Shown piece by piece: positions 60,711 to 64,000 of a stretch of 64,000 bases of DNA. The position numbers and the translations under genes are program-made. Each line of letters starts with the position of its first letter. Within the stretch, counting starts at the first letter, position 1. The stretch is taken from assembly GCF_018687355.1 (NCBI RefSeq), contig NZ_CP061288.1, positions 1,250,144 to 1,314,143 on the forward strand. Reading direction: 5' to 3'. The notes under the pieces were generated by a model that worked only from the letters and a program-made list of their open reading frames with translations, ran no database searches and was not told where the DNA came from. This DNA is from Polynucleobacter sp. VK25. GTDB lineage: Bacteria; Pseudomonadota; Gammaproteobacteria; Burkholderiales; Burkholderiaceae.

Positions 60711-61286
60711 TCACGCCCAGATCAGGGTGGCGATACCAATGGCGATAAAAGTAACAGCCGCAACCGCGTGAACCCACTTAATAGGCATCCGCTTGGTGAA
60801 TTTCTGACCAATCCAGACAGCAGGGGCATTTGCCAGCATCATCCCCAATGTGGTGCCTATAGTGACTGAGATCACATCCTCATAGCGAGCCCCTAAGGCA
60901 ATAGTCGCAATTTGTGTCTTATCGCCCATCTCAGCCAGGAAGAATAAACCTGTTGTTAAGAGAAAAACTTGTAGGGCTTTATCAGCGACCTTAGATCCAG
61001 CGGCATCATCAATATGGTCTGGCACCAAGAGCCACAAACCAATGCCCAAGAAACTCAACCCCAAAATCCAGCGCATCACATCTGGCGACACCAGGGTAGT
61101 TAACCAATGACCTAGCAAAGCAGCGCAAGCATGGTTTGCAATCGTAGCAATAAAGATGCCGGCGATGATTGCCATTGCTTGCTTAGGATAACGAGCTGCA
61201 AGCATCAAAGAAAGTAGCTGGGTTTTATCCCCCATCTCCGCCAAAGCAACCACTCCGGCAGACAGTGTTAATGCTGAAAAATCCAT
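60711..61286 (-). CDS. TMEM165/GDT1-family divalent cation exporter
   Basis: 191 residues, six membrane helices in two repeats, each with the ExGDKT motif: LAEMGDKTQLLSLMLAARY and LAEMGDKTQIATIALGARY. Bacterial members export Mn2+ and eukaryotic ones move Mn2+/Ca2+ against protons. The second repeat follows a poorly conserved acidic loop (DHIDDAAGSKVADK). The unusually paired leader upstream may regulate it. Confidence 0.92.
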   Translation of the reverse strand: MDFSALTLSAGVVALAEMGDKTQLLSLMLAARYPKQAMAIIAGIFIATIANHACAALLGHWLTTLVSPDVMRWILGLSFLGIGLWLLVPDHIDDAAGSKVADKALQVFLLTTGLFFLAEMGDKTQIATIALGARYEDVISVTIGTTLGMMLANAPAVWIGQKFTKRMPIKWVHAVAAVTFIAIGIATLIWA

Positions 61287-61294
61287 AAATGAAA

Positions 61295-61352
61295 TAGGTC
61301 CAGTCAGTTTTCGTATGAGGATCAGTTTAAATCCGAACCCTGGCTAGACCTA
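61295..61352 (-). promoter_or_regulatory. Possible structured 5' leader of the TMEM165 gene
   Basis: On the minus strand, TAGGTCTAGCCAG (61352-61340) pairs with CTGACTGGACCTA (61307-61295) in 12 of 13 positions with one G-U. It encloses a shorter GGAT/ATCC helix. The right arm takes in the only G-rich stretch (GGA) before the ATG at 61286. A metal riboswitch would suit a Mn exporter, but the known yybP-ykoY core is not evident. Confidence 0.35.
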
Positions 61353-61372
61353 CTATTTATGAAAATCTTGCT

Positions 61373-62491
61373 TTATGCCACCAATAACTCTTCTGCAGAC
61401 GCAAATTCCAGGCCTTGCGCTACTGCAACCGGCATTGATGTCAGCACCCCTTTATGAACGCTCAAACCGTTGCGCAAATGCTCATCAATCGAAAGTGCAT
61501 TCAACACCCCGCGATTTGCTAAAGCCTCGACAAATGGATAAGTAGCATTGGTTAAGGCAAAGGTAGATGTTCGCGCTACTGCTCCTGGCATATTGGCTAC
61601 GCAATAATGAATGACGCCATCCACTACAAATGTGGGATCTGCATGGGTAGTTGGTTTAGAGGTTTCAAAACAACCGCCCTGATCAATAGCTACATCCACC
61701 ACGACCGAACCGGGTTTCATTTTTTTAATCATGTCACGTGTAACCAACTTCGGCGCCGCGGCCCCTGGTAGCAATACCGCACCAATCACGACATCCGCCT
61801 CACACACCTCTTGCTCAATCAATAAGCTGTCTGAATAAAACGTTCTCACCCGGTTGCCGTAGAACATGTCGATCTGACGTAATCGTTCAATATCACGATC
61901 AAAGATGCATACATCTGCACCCATACCAACGGCCATTTGCAAAGCATTGCGCCCCACTACACCGCCTCCCAAAATAACAATCTTTGCCGCCGATACTCCA
62001 GGAACACCTGCCATCAGCACACCTAAGCCGCCATTAGTTTTTTCTAAATGCGATGCAGCCGCCTGTATCGACATCCGGCCGGCTACTTCACTCATGGGCG
62101 CCAACAGGGGTAAAGCACCATTCATGGCAGTGACGGTTTCGTAAGCAATACAGGTAGCGCCTGACTGTAGTAATGCTTTGGTTTGCTTGGGGTCTGGGGC
62201 TAAATGCAAATACGTAAACAGAATTTGATCCTCACGCAACATAGCGCATTCCTGAGCCTGAGGCTCTTTGACCTTCACAATCATCTCAGCCTTTTGGAAC
62301 ACTTCAGCTGCGCTATTGATTAAGCTAGCGCCAGACAGTCGATAGGACTCATCACTCAGTCCAATCTGCTCTCCAGCGCCACGCTGAATGAGAACAGAAT
62401 GACCCTGCTTACAAAGTCCGCTGACATTGCCTGGTGTTAGACCTACCCGGAACTCATTGTTTTTAACTTCTTGAGGCACACCAATAATCAT
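61373..62491 (-). CDS. ald: Alanine dehydrogenase
   Basis: NAD-dependent L-alanine to pyruvate plus ammonium, 372 residues. MIIGVPQEVKNNEFRVGLTP with the conserved Arg/Lys substrate residues, RGAGEQIGLSDESY, VKVKEPQ, the nucleotide-binding VILGGGVVGRNALQMAVGMGADVCIFD and HYCVANMPGAVARTST. Twelve bases after the permease stop on the same strand, so uptake and deamination of alanine are probably co-expressed. Confidence 0.96.
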   Translation of the reverse strand: MIIGVPQEVKNNEFRVGLTPGNVSGLCKQGHSVLIQRGAGEQIGLSDESYRLSGASLINSAAEVFQKAEMIVKVKEPQAQECAMLREDQILFTYLHLAPDPKQTKALLQSGATCIAYETVTAMNGALPLLAPMSEVAGRMSIQAAASHLEKTNGGLGVLMAGVPGVSAAKIVILGGGVVGRNALQMAVGMGADVCIFDRDIERLRQIDMFYGNRVRTFYSDSLLIEQEVCEADVVIGAVLLPGAAAPKLVTRDMIKKMKPGSVVVDVAIDQGGCFETSKPTTHADPTFVVDGVIHYCVANMPGAVARTSTFALTNATYPFVEALANRGVLNALSIDEHLRNGLSVHKGVLTSMPVAVAQGLEFASAEELLVA

Positions 62492-62503
62492 TGCTATCTC
62501 CTA

Positions 62504-63886
62504 TTATTTAAAGTCACGCACGATTGCGGTTTTGCGATGTAAGCCCACGATATAAAACATCACGAGATACACACCCAATAAACACGGGCCGACTATTAAA
62601 GCGATCCGTGCATCCTCATGAAATCCCATCAGCACCACTACTAAACCAATAAATGCCAATGCAAACCATGAGGAATAAGGTGACCACGGAGCGCGATACG
62701 CGAGCTCAGCTACTTGGGTTTTGGATAGAGAGCGGCGGAATTTGATTTGCGTAATTAAGATTGCGATCCAGACCATCAACCCAATAAAAGTCACAGCAGC
62801 CATAATGTATTGAAAGGCTTTGTCAGGGACAAAGTAATTCAACACTACACCTGACATACAAACTCCAACCGTAGCCATCACTGCTCGATGAGGAACGCCG
62901 TATTTAGACAGTTTTGAAAAAGATCTCGGTGCGTAACCGTTAGATGACAAAGAAAACAACAGTCGTCCACCGCTAAAGATGCCTGCATTGCAGGAAGATA
63001 GCGCGGCAGTAATAACAACGAAGTTAATCAAGCCAGCTGCTTCTCGTAGACCCAATCGCTCAAACATCACTACGAATGGACTGCCTTGCTGCCCGACTTG
63101 ATTCCACGGGAAGATTGCCAAGATAACTAGGATGGCACCCATGTAAAAAATGAGAATGCGCCATGCCAAAGAATCGATTGCCATGGGAATCGTTTTTTGT
63201 GGGTTCTCAGCCTCGCCTGCAGAAAGACCAATCATTTCGATGCCAACATAGGCAAATAGCACCATCTGTAATGACAACAGCATGCCGCTAATGCCATTCG
63301 GGAAGAAGCCTCCGTGTTGCCATAAATTGCTCAGGCCAATGGGCTGCCAATCATTAGTAAAGCCAAACAAGATCACTGAACCACCAAGCGCAATCATGGC
63401 AACAATGGCCACTACTTTGATGAGAGCAAACCAAAATTCAAACTCACCAAATACCTTGACCGCAATGAGATTTATGAGACCCATCATCACAATCGATGAA
63501 AGCGCCCACACCCACTGCGGCGCCTCCGGGAACCAGATTCCCATATAGATGCCAACAGCTGTAACTTCTGCGATTCCCACGACGATCCAATAGGTCCAAT
63601 AACCCCAACCCACCATATAACCAGCTAGTGGACCGATATAGGTATTGGCATAAGCTGCAAAAGAGCCCGCTACAGGTTCATGTACTGCCATCTCCCCTAA
63701 TGTGCGCAAAACAATGAAGGCGACTAAGCCAGCGAGTAAGTAGCCCAAAAGAATGGATGGGCCAGCAATTTGGATGGCGCTTGCCGAACCAAGAAATAAT
63801 CCTACGCCTATCGTTGAACCTAAAGCCATCAAACGAATGTGGCGTACTTTGAGATGGCGTTTTAAGCCAGTGTGTTCAGTCTGCAA
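62504..63886 (-). CDS. Amino-acid permease, APC/AAT family
   Basis: 460 residues from a TTG at 63886, which has a full AAAGGAGGT Shine-Dalgarno seven bases upstream; a frame from 63925 would contain that signal inside the gene. Twelve membrane helices. Helix I signature ALGSTIGVGLFLGSASAIQIAGPS and the loop SAGEAENPQKTIP are typical of the AroP/ProY/CycA group. Overall it looks ProY-like, yet the operon with ald suggests alanine or a related amino acid. Confidence 0.9.
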   Translation of the reverse strand: MQTEHTGLKRHLKVRHIRLMALGSTIGVGLFLGSASAIQIAGPSILLGYLLAGLVAFIVLRTLGEMAVHEPVAGSFAAYANTYIGPLAGYMVGWGYWTYWIVVGIAEVTAVGIYMGIWFPEAPQWVWALSSIVMMGLINLIAVKVFGEFEFWFALIKVVAIVAMIALGGSVILFGFTNDWQPIGLSNLWQHGGFFPNGISGMLLSLQMVLFAYVGIEMIGLSAGEAENPQKTIPMAIDSLAWRILIFYMGAILVILAIFPWNQVGQQGSPFVVMFERLGLREAAGLINFVVITAALSSCNAGIFSGGRLLFSLSSNGYAPRSFSKLSKYGVPHRAVMATVGVCMSGVVLNYFVPDKAFQYIMAAVTFIGLMVWIAILITQIKFRRSLSKTQVAELAYRAPWSPYSSWFALAFIGLVVVLMGFHEDARIALIVGPCLLGVYLVMFYIVGLHRKTAIVRDFK

Positions 63887-64000
63887 GAGAGACCTCCTTT
63901 CGATTTGCTGTTGGCGACTTACCAACGGAGCAAAGTCTAGGGAGGACTGGGGATGAGCACTAGAGGAGAGAAATTACTAAAGTGACTAAATGAACAAATA

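Noticed and set aside
61287..61372. Classical yybP-ykoY manganese riboswitch
   Set aside because: The conserved core loops could not be matched with confidence; only a long closing stem is seen.

Overview
The window looks like a chromosomal segment of a freshwater betaproteobacterium close to Polynucleobacter (Burkholderiaceae). This is inferred from moderate GC (about 45% by eye), very tight gene packing, Bug/TctC-type solute receptors, the pstSCAB-phoU-phoB-phoR order and a two-gene cphA locus. No search was possible, so the genus is a judgement. Nearly every base is coding or a short regulatory gap. I see no insertion sequence, prophage, CRISPR array, rRNA or obvious pseudogene. No gap between genes exceeds about 300 bases.

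Positions 1-1314 hold an arsenic operon (arsR-arsC-acr3) on the minus strand, cut by the left window edge. From about 1.35 to 16.6 kb almost every gene serves phosphorus. There is a histone-H1-like protein coupled to a polyphosphate kinase 2, and a second PPK2. A probable phospholipid-replacement set follows: OlsA/PlsC-like acyltransferase, PlcP-like metallophosphoesterase, GT4 glycosyltransferase, DgkA and OlsB-like N-acyltransferase. Then come exopolyphosphatase and the complete phoR-phoB-phoU-pstBACS operon. Series of 11-bp repeats matching the Pho box lie before the H1/PPK2 pair, between the acyltransferase and the PlcP-like gene, and before pstS. I read the block as one phosphate-starvation unit: import phosphate, store or mobilise polyphosphate, and swap phospholipids for phosphorus-free lipids.

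16.7-20.3 kb: a secreted lipase, recQ and tRNA-Ser(CGA). 20.3-26.5 kb: a probable catabolic cluster (LeuD-like, LeuC-like, Bug receptor, fluoroacetate-dehalogenase-like hydrolase, PdxA-like dehydrogenase, divergent LysR regulator) whose substrate is not known. 26.5-40.5 kb: housekeeping genes serS, lolA, ftsK, trxB, a K+-independent H+-pyrophosphatase divergent from soluble pyrophosphatase, nadE, glnB, a RodZ-like protein, an orphan FixJ-type regulator and ilvD.

40.6-45.6 kb: a five-gene minus-strand operon (DUF2946, TonB-dependent receptor, BNR-repeat protein, TlpA-like thioredoxin, PCu(A)C chaperone) that looks like copper acquisition and delivery. 45.7-48.8 kb: a tctCBA tripartite tricarboxylate transporter. 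49.1-56.9 kb: a cyanophycin locus with DUF1854 protein and ABC exporter on one side and two tandem CphA paralogues on the other. 57-64 kb: fbp, pepN, a TMEM165/GDT1 cation exporter with a possible structured leader, alanine dehydrogenase and an amino-acid permease.

Several genes use TTG or GTG starts (recQ, tctA, cphA, nadE, the permease, perhaps ppx). Three genes (arsR, plcP-like, trxB) have a -10-like hexamer so close to the start codon that their mRNAs may be leaderless.
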